64,000 nt of DNA from Erythroxylum novogranatense. Its lineage: Eukaryota; Streptophyta; Magnoliopsida; Malpighiales; Erythroxylaceae. Under the pieces are notes generated by a model. The model was not told the DNA's origin and made no database searches. It saw only the letters and a list, made by a program, of their open reading frames with translations. Below are positions 45,142 to 57,534 of this stretch, in pieces. The position numbers and the translations under genes were made by a program. The DNA is taken from contig CM057228.1 in the NCBI GenBank assembly GCA_029891385.1, positions 31,931,023 through 31,995,022 of the forward strand. Reading direction: 5' to 3'. Positions within the stretch are counted from its first letter, which is position 1; each line of letters starts with the position of its first letter.

Positions 45142-48100
45142 TGTTGGACCCCGCTTCTGGAGCTCAACATTCAGAACTATAAAACGTAAGCTTATGCTAA
45201 TAAAATATCCTTAACCATCATCACTTCGTTTATTTTTTTTAATACCATAGTTGTCGGGCCCTATTTTTTGAATTATTTTTATACTGAAGCAAATATTATA
45301 TGCTCAACTTTCATCCAGATATTGAAATGGCTTAAAGGCTTAAACAGAATTCGACCTCTTTATATAATTTGTAAACCCATGTCTCTAGTTTACTCCGTAT
45401 TGAAAATCATCTCAATTGAAACCCTACATATCTAAGTATATTCAAAATGCCTAAGCATGTTCAATAACATAACACCAGCTCATTCTAGTCGCAACTGATT
45501 CCTACACTTCCTTCAATCAAAATCTCTTTCCAATCAATTCAGAATGCTGTCAATTTTTGTGGAGAGATAGCATATTATGTTAGGAATCTATTGTCTCAAG
45601 GATCACTTCGTTTAGAGGTCGGAATAACAAAGATTGGGCCGAAGGAAAATCAAACAAGGTTTTGTCCTCAATCATATTGAACCTGGTTTAGGACAATTAG
45701 CATAACTTTCTCTAAAAAAATCAAATTGAGATTTTCTTTAGATAGTTCAAAAGAAAACGTCAAGATCTATAACTTTCATAAGAACTTGAAGGCAAAATCT
45801 ATCATCTGTAGGGTCAAAGGTTGACTAGACGATGGGGTCAGATAAAACCAGACGAATTAGAAGAATGGCCATAACTTTCTCTACAGAAATCAGATTGAGG
45901 GTTCTTTGAATGGTTCAAAAGAAAACTTCAAGATCTAAAACTCTTATGAAGACCTTGAAGACAAATGCTATCATTTGTAGGGTCAAAAGTGGGACCAAAC
46001 AATAGGATCAGAAGGAACCAAATGAAGGGTCAGACGAATTGGGAACATTGTCATAACTTTCTCTAGAGATGTCTAATTAAGGTTTTCTTTAGATTATTTG
46101 AAAAAGGACAATATCTACAACTTTCATGAAGACCTTAAAGACAGATTCTGTAGTCTAGAGAGTCAAATTTAGACCAGATGATAGGATCAGACGAAACTAA
46201 ACGAAAAAGCAGATGAATTGGAAAAATTGCCATAACTTTCCCTATAGATATTGGATTAAGGTATTCTTTAGATGGTTTGAAAGAGAACTTTATGATCTAC
46301 ATCTTTCATTAAGACCTTGAAGACAAATTCTATTGTATGAAGGGTCAAAAATGGACTAGATGATAGGGTACACAAAAGAAGAAGTTTCGATCAATAAAAG
46401 ACGAAGCAGAAAGTCTACCTAAGAAGAAGCAGATGGTCAACTTCAGACGAAACAAAGTCAACTTAAGACTAAACGACTCTTAAGACGAAGCAAAGTTAAC
46501 TTAAGATGAAGCGACTCTTAAGACGAAGCAGAGTCAACTTAAGACAAAGAAAAGTCAACTTAAGACGAAGCGACTCTTCAGACAAAGCAGAGTCAACTTA
46601 AGACAAAGCAAAGTCAACTTAAGATGAAGCCACTCTTAAGACGAAGCAGAGTCAACTTAAGATGAAAAAAAGTCAACTTAAGATGAAGCAGAGTCAACTT
46701 AAGATGAAGTAAAGACAACTTAAGATGAAGCGACTCTTAAGATGAAGCAAAGTCAATTTAAGACGAAACAAAGTCAACTTAAAACGAAGTAGAGTCAACT
46801 TAAGACGAAGCGATTACACTCCTGACCATCTCCACTCATAAAGACCATAACTTTTGACTCCAATGTCCAAAATTTTCATATTATATACCGTTGGAAAGCT
46901 AGAAAGATAGTCTACAATTTTATAGAAGACAACTTTGTCTAATTTAGCCTAGATCAATCCAGATTTTTCCTTGAAGTCATAACACAAATTTTACCCCTAT
47001 GGAAGACTTGTAATTTTGCACTGTGCAAACTTGGAATGTCCTAAGCACAACCATTCAACTACCCATTTGACTTCATTAAACTCTCAAATCTTAACTCATT
47101 TGTCTCATCACATCCAACTACATCTGATCAATCATAATTCCTATCCTTCCTTTACATAAATCACACTTATATATATCTAATTTCAACTTGATAACTTCTT
47201 CACGTATATCTAATTTCAACTCACATTATCCATACACTATTCATATTTCATTAGCATCAAACGAATAAAGTTTTACAAATCTTTAATGGCATCTCAAGCC
47301 ACATTACATCATCATCTCAAAATCTTAAATTACAAAAGATTCTTGAAATGCGATCAAAACATTGTGATTTCCCAAAACCAACTCAAAATACAAATTAAGC
47401 AAATTTGGAGAAATTCTCTTAGGCTCTTGATCACTTGATCTCTTAGCTATCACCTAAAGATGAGATAAAAAAGGGTGAGCTTGAAAGCTCGTGGGTAATA
47501 GTTTATAATGAAAAATATAAGCAAAACATTTGAAAACATTCACTTGTAATAGAAAATTCTCATTGAGTTCATAAAACACATGTTTCTCAACTTATCCAAC
47601 TTCAAAACATGAATGCATCAAACTTGTTCACATATAATAAACACATCAGAATGGTTTGAGCAGATCTATAAACATGATGCACTACACATTTCAACATAAT
47701 GGTCCTGTGTAGTCGTAAACTTGAGGGAGTCAATGAAGGAGCTCCATGTCACTAGCAGGTAGGCGGGAGAAGCCTTTAACTTCGTCAATGTGCACGTGAC
47801 ATTCTTGAATGGATTACACCAAACCCATATAACATGTAATTCTTGAACTGAAAACATTTTACCCATATGACACTTTTCTGAAACTTGACTTTTCATAGTC
47901 ATGAGATATTTCTGAAACTTGACTTTCGAAGTCTTTTTATAAATCATCACACAACTCATATAACAACATATTGCAATTTCTCAAATCATTCAAAAACAAT
48001 ACATGCAACACTTATGATGCAATTGAAATCAATAAACTTCTTTGATTTAAAGAAAAACATTAATGGCTTATTTACTCTATTATAAACATGTATCCACCTT

Positions 48101-48672
48101 GATTTCCTTTCTTAAAGACTTGATAAAAAATATGTCTCCCCTTGCTCCTCTTGTCTCTCTTGATTTCTTTGAATCTTCACCAATTTATGAGATTGTTGGC
48201 TTTAATGGAAGCTCTAATCCTCCTCTTCTTTTTTCTCTTCTTGAACAACTTCAAAATCACTCTTTAATACTAAGAAAAATCAAAACCTATCTTTTCTTCT
48301 TTCTTTCTTCTCAAAACCGAAACTTTCTCCTTCTTCTCTCTTCTCTTCGTTTCTTCTCTCCTTTTCTCTCCTCAAATCACGTTTTTGCCTCTTTTTTAAA
48401 AGCAAACCAACACTTTTTATTTCAATTTTTCCATTAATGATTGAGACATGTCTAATTTGCCCTTCCTTATAAGCTTAGGTTCTTTCAACCTTAAGTGTCT
48501 TCCCGAAAACACCCTTGAACATTCTTATAACCTTAACACTTTAATTCAATCAACCTATATCATATAATATTTCTAACCTCAACATAATAATTAACTTCAC
48601 AAACTTTCATAAAGACCTCATAATTAATGTAAATCATACTTATTCATCAAAAAAAAAATTTAGGGGCCAACA
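45142..48672 (-). mobile_element. D2: solo LTR of family D, minus orientation
   Basis: 3531 bp, plus-strand ends TGTTGGACCCC and GGGGCCAACA, flanked by the perfect duplication tacaa (45137-45141 and 48673-48677). It lies in the pre-integrase region of Copia B, which continues directly after it. Contains the GACGAAGC/GTCAACTTAA array and, near 47480, the stem-loop block (in its own sense GAGCT-TTCA-AGCTC). The T-rich stretch 48080-48440 can be translated but looks like LTR leader read backwards. No pol or primer site. Confidence 0.88.
46380..46815. repeat. Short-repeat array in D2
   Basis: Around 20 units of 19-22 bp alternating GACGAAGC(A/G) and AGTCAACTTAA. In D1 only two or three equivalents exist and a different word is amplified. 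Confidence 0.85.
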
Positions 48673-48677
48673 TACAA

Positions 48678-49091
48678 TGTGTTTAACTACTGATGAAATA
48701 TATCTTTCTTCATTTATTAATGAAAAGGTGATTAGAAAAAGACCTCCAATAAAGGATAAAGACTTTATATTATGACATAAAAGATTAGGTAACGTTTATA
48801 AAATCGGTTGGAAGATTGATAAAGGAAAACATAACTCTTACTTTTAATGATCTAGAGACATGTATTGATTGTTATATAGGTAAGTTAATCAAAATAAAAA
48901 GAAAAGAGAATAACTCATAGTTTTGATTTCTTTATAGATCATTCATTTTATTATCTATAGTCCTTATTCACCTATTATTTGTAATTTGATATATTCTTTG
49001 ACTTTTATTTATATTTATTCTTATTGTAAATATGTGTTATTTATAAAAGAAAAGTCAGAAGTTCTTAAAAAGTTCAAGATCATTTATGATT
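48678..49091 (+). pseudogene. pol: Copia B pre-integrase and integrase start
   Basis: Continues after D2. The pre-integrase block reads DLETCIDCYIGKLIKIKRKE near 48845-48910, with the C-x2-C of the zinc-binding region. Integrase follows with FIYIYSYCKYVLFIKEKSE-like sequence near 49000-49060. The LINE then interrupts at 49092. Stops occur in the first 150 bp. Confidence 0.8.
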
Positions 49092-49106
49092 GAAGTTAAA
49101 AATTGG

Positions 49107-51281
49107 TGCATTTGCAGCAAAATCAAGTTGTTGAATCAACAAATTTGCTTAATGTTCATATATACATAATAATGCATACCCAAGGAACTTTCCATGGAAC
49201 CAAATAATGGAATTAGCTATTTCAACCAACTTACCCTGGATGGTCTCAGGTGATTTCAACTTCACAGTGAAAGTAGATGAAGCAGAGGGTCCAAGATCAA
49301 TTTGTAACCCTTGCACAGAACTTAACAAATTTTTAGAAGAAGCTCAAAATACTGATTTACCCTCGAGTGGAATCACTTAAGACCATCAAGGTTAAGTTGG
49401 TTGAAATAGCTGATTAAGCTCAGCTCACTGATTTACCCTTGTGTGGATGTTTTTTCACAAGGAACAATAAACAAGATGGTGATCGACTAATTAGGAAAAA
49501 AACTAGATAGAAGTGCTTCCAATCTATTATGGATGAATGCCTTCCCTAATTGTATTTCCCTATACTCAAACAATATCTTATCTAATCACACTCCCATTTT
49601 AAAATTTACTCAAACAATATCTTATTTGATCACACTCCCATTTTAAACCAAACTTATTGTAGCAAACTTCAAATTTCCATTCAGATTTAACAACTTCATA
49701 TTGGAGCTAGCTAGTTTTGAAGAGAGAGTTTGGAAAGCACTGAGATACAACATCAGAGGCACTAAGCAATATGTCTACGCAAAAAAAATGCAAATATTTA
49801 AGCATGATATGAAGTTGTTATACAAATTCAATGTTAGTAACACACATCATCTTGTCAGCATAGAAAAAATGATTTAGAAACCATACAACTTACATTTTAC
49901 GCAAATCTTAGATCTCAGATTTTGCAACTCAAATAGAGGGAAGCCCTAAAAAGCTATAGATAAGCTCTCCACTATGATTATTATTTAATGAAACAAAGAT
50001 CCAGGGTTGACTTGTTGAAGAATGGAGACAAGAACACCCCTATCTTTCACAAGGCCATAGTTTCGAGGAAAGCTAGAAACAAAATTGTCTCTCTCAAGCA
50101 TAATGATATATAACCTGATTATTAGAATTAGCTATTGGACGTAGCTTTCAACTACTTCAATGACTTAATAAATTAACCTTTAGAAGCACATTCATCCATA
50201 CACTTCCTCAAATAGGTGATGAAGAATTCTATTTCATGTCATGACCCAAAATTTATTATGCAGGCTTGTCACTCTACAAGAAATCAAGAAAAGTGTAGAT
50301 GCACTTCACCCTCATAAGGCCCCTGGACGAGATAGGTTTAATGTTAATTTCTTCCACAAAACATGATCCCTCTTCGGAAACATGATCTTAGAAGTTGTTA
50401 CGAAATGATTCAACATTGGCACACTTCTAAAAGAGATCAAAAAGACCTTTATAAGCCTTATCCTAAAGTAAGTTAAGCTAAATCATTTTTATGATATCTG
50501 AACCATTGTTACAATTCCATTTACAAAATTATCTCAAAGATCATAGCTAAAAAGTTCAAAGGATTACTTGAGAAGGACATCAGCCCCACCCAAGGGGTCT
50601 ACATACCTGGAAGGGTGATTAGAGATAACATACTCATTCTTTAAGAGCTCATTAATAATTACTCCAAAGAAAAGTATCATAATTGTTGCATTAAGATTGA
50701 TCTTAGGAAGGCATATGACAATGTTAAGTAGAACTTCATTATCAATATCCTACATGCCATAGAATTCCTAGTCTCTTTCATTTAATGGATTAAAAAATGC
50801 TTGAAATTTTCTCATATATCATTCTAGCGAGCGAACAAACAGCCTACCAAATTTTTTAAAAGTTCCAAATTCGACTAGGAGATCCTTTATCACCCTACAT
50901 ATTTGCGTTGGTCATAGAGGCACTTCATAAGATTATCTTAAGAGTTATTAAAAGAACAAAGGGCTTCAGATATCATTCAAAGTGTAGGAAGCTTAAACTA
51001 ACTAATCTTTATTTTGTTGATGATCTTATTCTATTATCTAAAGAACATTACACCTCTATCTCTTCCGTAATGAAAGCTCTGAAAATATTTCAAAGAATTT
51101 CTAAATTTCAAGTGAATTTCTCCAAAAGCAACAATTATCTATCAAGAAGTGTTGCCATTGGAAGTTCTTATAATTTGAAACCAGTAATAGTTGAGATCAA
51201 TTGCATTCCTATTTCAACTCAAAGGGTGAGAACAAGAGATTTCATGGATCTATTTGGTAGAATTCAATCTACAATATCATC
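49107..51281 (+). pseudogene. LINE ORF2, endonuclease end and RT
   Basis: The endonuclease domain is recognised by PWMVSGDFNFTV with G-D-F-N at 49249-49260. RT follows in several frames: a K-A-P/P-G-D-G-type block near 50310-50345 (HPHKAPGRDRF-like), LRKAYDN-like sequence near 50695, GDPLSPYIFALVIEALHKI near 50878-50930, and LKLTNLYFVDDLIL with the catalytic F-V-D-D at 51013-51024. It then runs to RIQSTISSW, where S2 is inserted. Numerous stops upstream of 50880. ORF2 nicks target DNA and reverse-transcribes the LINE RNA at the nick. Confidence 0.88.
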
Positions 51282-51900
51282 CTGGATGTAGCACCCCACT
51301 CTCGCAAGACCCAATCCCGATATCGATGGTGATATCCAAGACCGTGCCCCTCGAGGGTGGTGTGCTAAACACTCGATCAAACAAAGTTCGGTATCTATTT
51401 TTTTAACTCTTTACAGACACGCATGCGGAAGTCAAAAATCAAATAGGCCATAAGCCCTTTCTCCATTATACAAGGCCATTTACAAAATTCCCATATGGTC
51501 ATTTGGCCCTTTCACAAATGCAAACACTTGAGTCATTTAAAAAATACAATTCATACGGAAGTTGCGGAATAAACAATTTAATACAAAATATAGACAAGCA
51601 ATGCAGACGTGAACTGATCCCGACCTCTATCCTTCACTTGAAAGCTGTAGCCATACTCCCGTTGACCTAAAGGGGTATTCTTCTATTCTTGAAAAATAGT
51701 TGCAAATTTTGGGTGAGTTTTGCGAACTCAATGAGTGACCATCCTTGATGGCTCACCCAGTCACATAACACATACACATATATCACATAGAATTCAAATT
51801 TCACACTAAGATCATTTAGACATTCATATGCATATGCCATTTGTATGAGACTCATATTCGTTCTTATTGTTGTGACTGAGTGCCTCTCACATATACAAAG

Positions 51901-52020
51901 TACTAGCCCGTAGGGCTCAGTCATATCGGAATACTGGCCCGAAGGCTCAGTCGAATCACAATACTAGCCCGCAGGCTTAGTCGAATCACAATACTGGCCC
52001 GTAGGCTCAGTCACATTACA
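51901..52020. repeat. 30-bp tandem repeat, four units, in S2
   Basis: Units start at 51901, 51931, 51961 and 51991, each with TACT[AG]GCCCG and GGCT[CT]AGTC. Confidence 0.9.
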
Positions 52021-54059
52021 TAATCACGGAGCATAGCTCTACGTGGAAGCGCTTCATACGGGTGACTCAAGTCACAACACCTTTATATTTCATGCATTCA
52101 TGCCATGGAATGCATCCCTTACATTGCATGCACTTATTCGATCACATTCACTTATCATTAGACCGTAGCCCGGCATTCAACACATAGTTGAACATTCACT
52201 TATCAGCTTGCATGCAACACACATTCAGAAAACATTTAATTCATCTTATTCATATGCAATGAACACTTCAACAATTCAATCAATCATCACAATCATATAC
52301 GCATTCATCATATAGAGATCAATGTATACAAAATTCAAATAAAGCAAACAATGAAGTGAGACCATCTAGGTCTACTCACAGTACGCTCCAAAATAGCATT
52401 AGCTTGCCAATTCTGGAATGCCTGTAAGCGGACACTTGACCTGCACAACCTATTTATGCAAGACACACATTGCACACTCATCAATAGTTGTACACATAAC
52501 AACATTCATTTTTACACAATTGTAATAATAGACTATGTATAATACATGCTCAATGACAATCCCGGGTATATGTTCTAATATACACTTTATGCTCATTTTC
52601 ATTTCATAATTCATATACGTTTCATACACTTCATTGGTACATGATCGTTCTAACTTCTCCTTTCAATCTTTACCCTTTTTATATGTCTAGCTTATTCATA
52701 AGCTTACACTTCATGAACACTTGATTACTCTATATCATAACTCAATTTCTCATCATCTCTTATCTATCCTCATATGATCTCATAATATCCAATTCCCATT
52801 CATGGTTTAGCACTTCATACTTATAAACACACTTAGGTAGGATTCTCTTAATTTTCTAAGACAAACCAAATCTCATTCAATAGGAATCCACTTTAAGATC
52901 CCACAATGCATAATCACTGAAATTCATTCTAGAATATTCAAACCCAAGCATTTTCTAAACTCCATAAACTAGAATCTTTACAAAGATTCAAAGATTCAAT
53001 TGATCATACCTTGATTCTTCACCAATTGAAGAGATCTTCAACTCAAATGGAAGCTCTTTTCTTCCTCTTCCTTATTCTCTTCTTGAACACTTCAAAATCT
53101 CTCTTGAGGGTTAACACAAATGGAACCCTAGCTGGTTTCTCTTCTTTCTCTCTCTCATTCTTTTTTCATGTTTTCTCTCTCTTATCTCTTTTCTCATCCA
53201 CACATTTTGTTTCTCTAGAATCTTCTCATTCCCGTAGTTCTTCTCCATTTATAAGCAAGACAACATTTCTTTTTTCCAATTTTGCCATTAATGAGTCCAA
53301 AAAGTCCATTTTATCCTTCCCTATAAGTTTATGTTTTTTTAAACTTAAGTGTCTTGCCAAAAATATCCTTGAACCTTCTTACAGATCACTTTCTTTTAGA
53401 AAATATCATCCATTTTCTTAAGTTTCGTACGCCTCCAAAACCATTCAGTTTGGTTCAGTGATTCAAAAGATATACTTCAAACATGTTTAGACTGCTCCTG
53501 TCCAAAACAGTACACTATCTACAACTTCCATCCAAAACTTGAAAGTCTTACGAACTAAATCAAAATTCACTTCCTTCATATACTTTGTAGCTATATATCT
53601 CTAGTTTACCTTGAACCATAAATCATCTCATTTTGATTTCTACAGATCAAGATATCATCAAAACACTGAAATATGTTCAGTGGGATAACACCAATTCATA
53701 TCCTTTAAGAGCATACTCACTGTACCCGTCTCACTCTTTTCACTAAATCTTTCTCCATTAGTTTCATATGACTATGATTATTGGTGGAGATGTAGGGAAA
53801 TGTCTTATGAATCCAATGGTTTAAGAATCAAGTCATTTGGAGGTCTAGAGAAGAAGTTATGGCCAAAAGACTCCAACACGTTTCTGCCCTCACCTGAAAT
53901 GTACATGTCTCAGTACGAATGCTATAACTTTTTCTATAGATGTCTGATTGACTTCATTTTTAGACCATTGGAAAGAGGACTTTTGGATCTAAAACTTTCA
54001 TGAAGACCTCAAAGGCCAATTCTATCTTCTAACTTCTGTATCGTCTCACTTTCCTTTCG

Positions 54060-54215
54060 TCTTAGTTCTATTGTCTCATTTGCATTGTCTGCTTTTTGCG
54101 TCTGCTTTTCTACGTCTGCTTTTTGGCATCTGTTTTTTCTGCATCTGCTTTTCTGCGTCTGCTTCTCTGCTTCTACTTTTTGTGTCTGCTTTTCTGCGTC
54201 TGCTTTTTGCGTCGA
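54060..54215. repeat. CGTCTGCTTTT array in S2
   Basis: Around ten units of 13-20 bp with (G)CGTCTGCTTTT(C/T). Translated on the minus strand it gives a meaningless KQTQK repeat. The word resembles the GTCTNNTTTT units of D1. Confidence 0.85.
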
Positions 54216-54887
54216 GAACATCTCCACTTATAAGATGTATAACTTTTGACTTAGATGTCCAAAATTTATAAACTTTATACCGTTGGAAAGATAAAAGAAA
54301 GATCTATAACTTTCCAGAAGGAAACTTTGCCAAAATCTATCTAGATTAAGTCCAGATTTGCCCCGAAAATCTGAAGACAAATTTTTTGTTCATACACCAA
54401 CACTGCACCCAATTCTTCACTTCATGACAATATTTGAGACTCTTAGACATAGAATTGAAATTCGATGTCTTCACACAAAAAGTAGCCATATATCTATAGT
54501 TTAATCCAAATTAAGAATCATCTCGTTTGGATTACTAGAGAAAACGTTGTGGCTAAATAACTGAAGCATATTCAGTGAACATTTTCCAGATCACTACCAA
54601 TCTTGTTTCTAAATCTTTCCTTATCACGACTCATACCAAGATCACTCTTTCTACTCCTTCTACTCCTTATTTTCAATAAAATCACATTTAATATCAATTA
54701 TACCCAGAAGTTGTCAATGAATGCATGTACACTTTTTATTCGAAACATTAAGTATTTATATGCATATATGCTAACATGATGCATGAGTAAGAAAGATGCA
54801 TTCCTTAATCTCAATTTCTCTTTGAGCTCACATGTATTGAAATTTCGGGTCACAACCCTTAATATGGGGACGGGATGTTACACTGGA

Positions 54888-56230
54888 GCACCAAACATCT
54901 TTCAATAGCAGGAAGAGATCAACTTATAAACTCAATAGTTAATTCCATTAACACTTATTGGGTAACTCAGCTGGCTCTTTCAAATTCCATTAGCAAATTA
55001 ATTGACAAGTTACTTAACAACTTCCTCTAGTTAGGTAGCAGTGATAGAATCTATAGAAACAAGGTGAAATGGAGTGAGGTGTGTACTCTAGGGAATTATG
55101 GAGGACTTGGTATTTTCTCCATAAAAAATATTAACAACTTATTACTCACAAAGAGACTTTGTAGACTCATGAATGACATATAATAATTGTGGTGCAAATG
55201 GATCCATACCTACATCATTAACAATAGAAGCATATAGGCACTTGACATCCAACATTTTTCCTCCTTTACCTTGAAAACTATCCTAAAATTAAGAAATAGA
55301 TTTGAAAATCACTTCGTTTCTTTGATAGGGAGCGGTGAATCTCTCAGCTTTTGGTATGATAATTGGCTTTCAATAGGGCAACTTGTTAATGCTAATCAAG
55401 CTACTTCTCTCGGAACTTCAATTCTACTAAATGTTTCAACTACAAATCTTCTTTCAGATAAGGAGACATTCCAAAGTCCATCACTACCCGGTCCTCTCTT
55501 AAATGAAATTCTTCATACATATATCAATGTAGAAGAAAATAAGCACATCTGGATGTGCATCAATGATGACATATTCACCAATGAGTCTTATAAGAAGTTA
55601 TTCTTCAAGCATTTTCCTAACACACCTTGCCCAAACCTATTTTCCATAATTACTTCAACCCTCAAGTTGCATTTAAACTCTGTATTACAATCAAAGGTAA
55701 ACTAAAATCGTTGAAAAAATTGCCAAATATATGCATCTAGTCAACTAGTGCTCATTATGCCAAGAAGCTAACGAAAATGTTGAACATTTATTCTTCAAAT
55801 GTAACTATATCAAAGGCATTTGGAAAGAGCTTTTCATAAGATGTTTGATGGTTAGAGAACTAAAAACCCTAGATAGTGCCAATTTTTGGCACTTAAATAG
55901 CAAACACACCAATATCACTGCTTACAAATGTTTTTGGTTATCTCTCATCAATGGTTATAGCAACTTAGGATGAAAGAAACTATAGGCTATTTCAAGACAG
56001 ATGCCTCTCTAAAGAATAATTCAACAACTGACTTATGCGACACATAAGGCTTCAAACCATCATTTAACAACATAGATTGTAGGATAAGCAATACCTCCTT
56101 TTATTTTGGATTGTTTAGTTTTCTTTTGTTATTTCTTTAAAGATCCACTTGTAATCCTTGATAGTGACTAATTTTTAGTGACATTTAGCCTTATAACTAG
56201 TTTGCCTTTCAAGGCTTAATACATTAACAT
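54888..56230 (+). pseudogene. LINE ORF2, RT end and zinc-binding domain
   Basis: Continues after S2: STKHLSIAGRDQLINSIV, a KVKWSEVCTLGNYGGLGIF block at about 55060-55120, and LLTKRLCRLM near 55140. An open part at 55271-55705 contains FVSLIGSGESLSFWYDNWL. Then a zf-RVT domain C-S-L-C...E-H-L-F-F-K-C at about 55749-55804 and the 3' untranslated region to 56240 follow. Some stops, for example TAG after NNFL near 55030. Confidence 0.88.
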
Positions 56231-56259
56231 TGTTTAAAAAGAAGTTAAGAAATCATTGG

Positions 56260-57529
56260 AAAAATCAACTAAAAGATTATAAAGATAAGTACTATAAAAA
56301 CCATACAGTTTTAGATAAGAAATACTTAAAAACTTGTGAAATAGTAGGTCAATTTACTATACTAAGTTGTCTTAAATAAAATAATATAATTGAGAACGTG
56401 CAAAGAAAGATTAATCGTCCAAATTACCTTTAAGGTAAGGCTATTAAAACTATATTATATATTCTTAACGGAGTTCTAAGCAAATCAGTACCTAAAACAC
56501 GTTCCAAGTCTCACTTATCTTTATGTTTAGGGTTGTCCTACTAAAGCATGTTTATATAATCTTAATAAAATAAATTACATTCTCATTCTACTAATTGTTA
56601 TTTTGTAGATATCTAGACCATTCTAAAAGTTGCAAAATTTTATTATAGAGAGGAGGATCAATAATTATGGATTTATAAACAATAAAGATTTTAGAACATG
56701 ATGCATGTGATGAGGTTGGTCCTTCTTACATTTAGATGATAATAAAGTTAATACTAGTATTATTTCATATCCTTCATTATTCAATTAGGGTGAATAGATT
56801 ATAGACATAAATCCATTCTAGTATAAGATAAGGAACCAATAGAAGTACAAAATGAGGTTCTTGTGAAATTAAATTAAATTAAATAAGTTTAATTAAGAAA
56901 TTCCATTATGGTAAGAAGGCCTATTATATCATCTGATTCTATAGTCTATCTAGGTGAAAATGACTATGATATTAGATATACTAGTGATCTAGTTACCATT
57001 TTAGATGTTGATTTTAGTCATTATGTAGACTTAAAGTGGTATGTAATAAGGATAAAATGTAATCCACAAGGTATAATCTGGTATGGAAACTTACTAATTT
57101 GCTTGATAGGTGAAAACATGTTGAATAGGTTAAAGTCAAGTTAGTTATCAAAAAAGTTTCATTAAAAGAAAAGAGATAGACTTTAATGTCATTTTCTCTC
57201 TTGTATCTTTTGAAATGCATCTAAAGTCATTTGGATTTGTAGATATTAAAGTAGAAAGATGTTTGTACTATAAGGTCATGAGGAGCAAGATTACTTTCCT
57301 ACTTTTATATGCATATGATGTTTTACTTGCATTAAATTCCATGGCTATATTGTAAGAGGTTGAGAAACCATTAACCAAACGTTTGAATATAAAGGATCCT
57401 AATAAACATAATCCATTCGGGCATGGATCGTTTTGGAGGTTGCTTGTTCCTCAAACGTTCATGATATAAACTTCTCAAAAATAGAAAAGTTTTTTACATT
57501 TTTCATCCTTGGTATATAGATTTATTAAG
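56260..57529 (+). pseudogene. pol: Copia B integrase end and reverse transcriptase
   Basis: Resumes after the LINE. Integrase: YKNHTVLDKKYLKTCEIVGQ near 56290, then INRPNYL, GKAIKTILYILNGVLSKSVP near 56435-56495. The integrase C-terminal block is near 56600. RT start at 56908-57141 reads MVRRPIISSDSIVYLGENDY and later VDLKWYVIRIKC. Further on KVMRSKITFLLLYA near 57270-57315 marks the catalytic region, decayed in the second aspartate. S3 interrupts at 57535. The frame changes repeatedly; dead copy. Confidence 0.85.
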
Positions 57530-57534
57530 ACATA

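Larger units (their letters stand above)
51287..54882 (-). mobile_element. S2: solo Gypsy LTR inside the LINE
   Basis: 3596 bp, plus-strand TGTAGCACCCC to GGGATGTTACA, with the perfect duplication ctgga (51282-51286 and 54883-54887). Minus orientation. It has the stem-loop block near 51705-51760, a 30-bp repeat (51901-52020), a donor-like GTGAGTAGACC at 52379 (minus) and a CGTCTGC array (54060-54215). Its high end matches S0. LINE coding joins perfectly across it (SSW then STKHLSIAGRDQL), confirming the limits. Confidence 0.93.
49107..56240 (+). mobile_element. 5'-truncated L1-type LINE, carrying solo LTR S2
   Basis: About 3.5 kb of LINE once S2 is removed. The flanks share a target-site duplication with small differences: GAAGTTAAAAATTGG (49092-49106) and GAAGTTAAGAAATCATTGG (56241-56259). 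A short A-rich tail (TTTAAAAA) precedes the right copy. It begins within the endonuclease domain, so it is 5'-truncated, as is usual for LINE insertion. It interrupts Copia B integrase, whose coding resumes after the right duplication. Confidence 0.85.

Noticed and set aside
48063..48437. 124-codon open frame rich in Leu/Phe/Ser
   Set aside because: It is the T-rich strand of the D2 LTR leader read backwards; no domain, no conserved partner in D1, and low-complexity composition.
53011..53421. 136-codon open frame with a signal-peptide-like start
   Set aside because: Same situation in S2: a pyrimidine-rich LTR stretch. Hydrophobicity comes from composition.
54009..54227. Minus-strand KQTQK repeat protein
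   Set aside because: Translation of a 13-20 bp DNA array in an LTR; no start context or conserved frame.
57014..57220. Minus-strand frame of 68 codons
   Set aside because: Antisense to Copia B RT; the plus strand carries the recognisable blocks.
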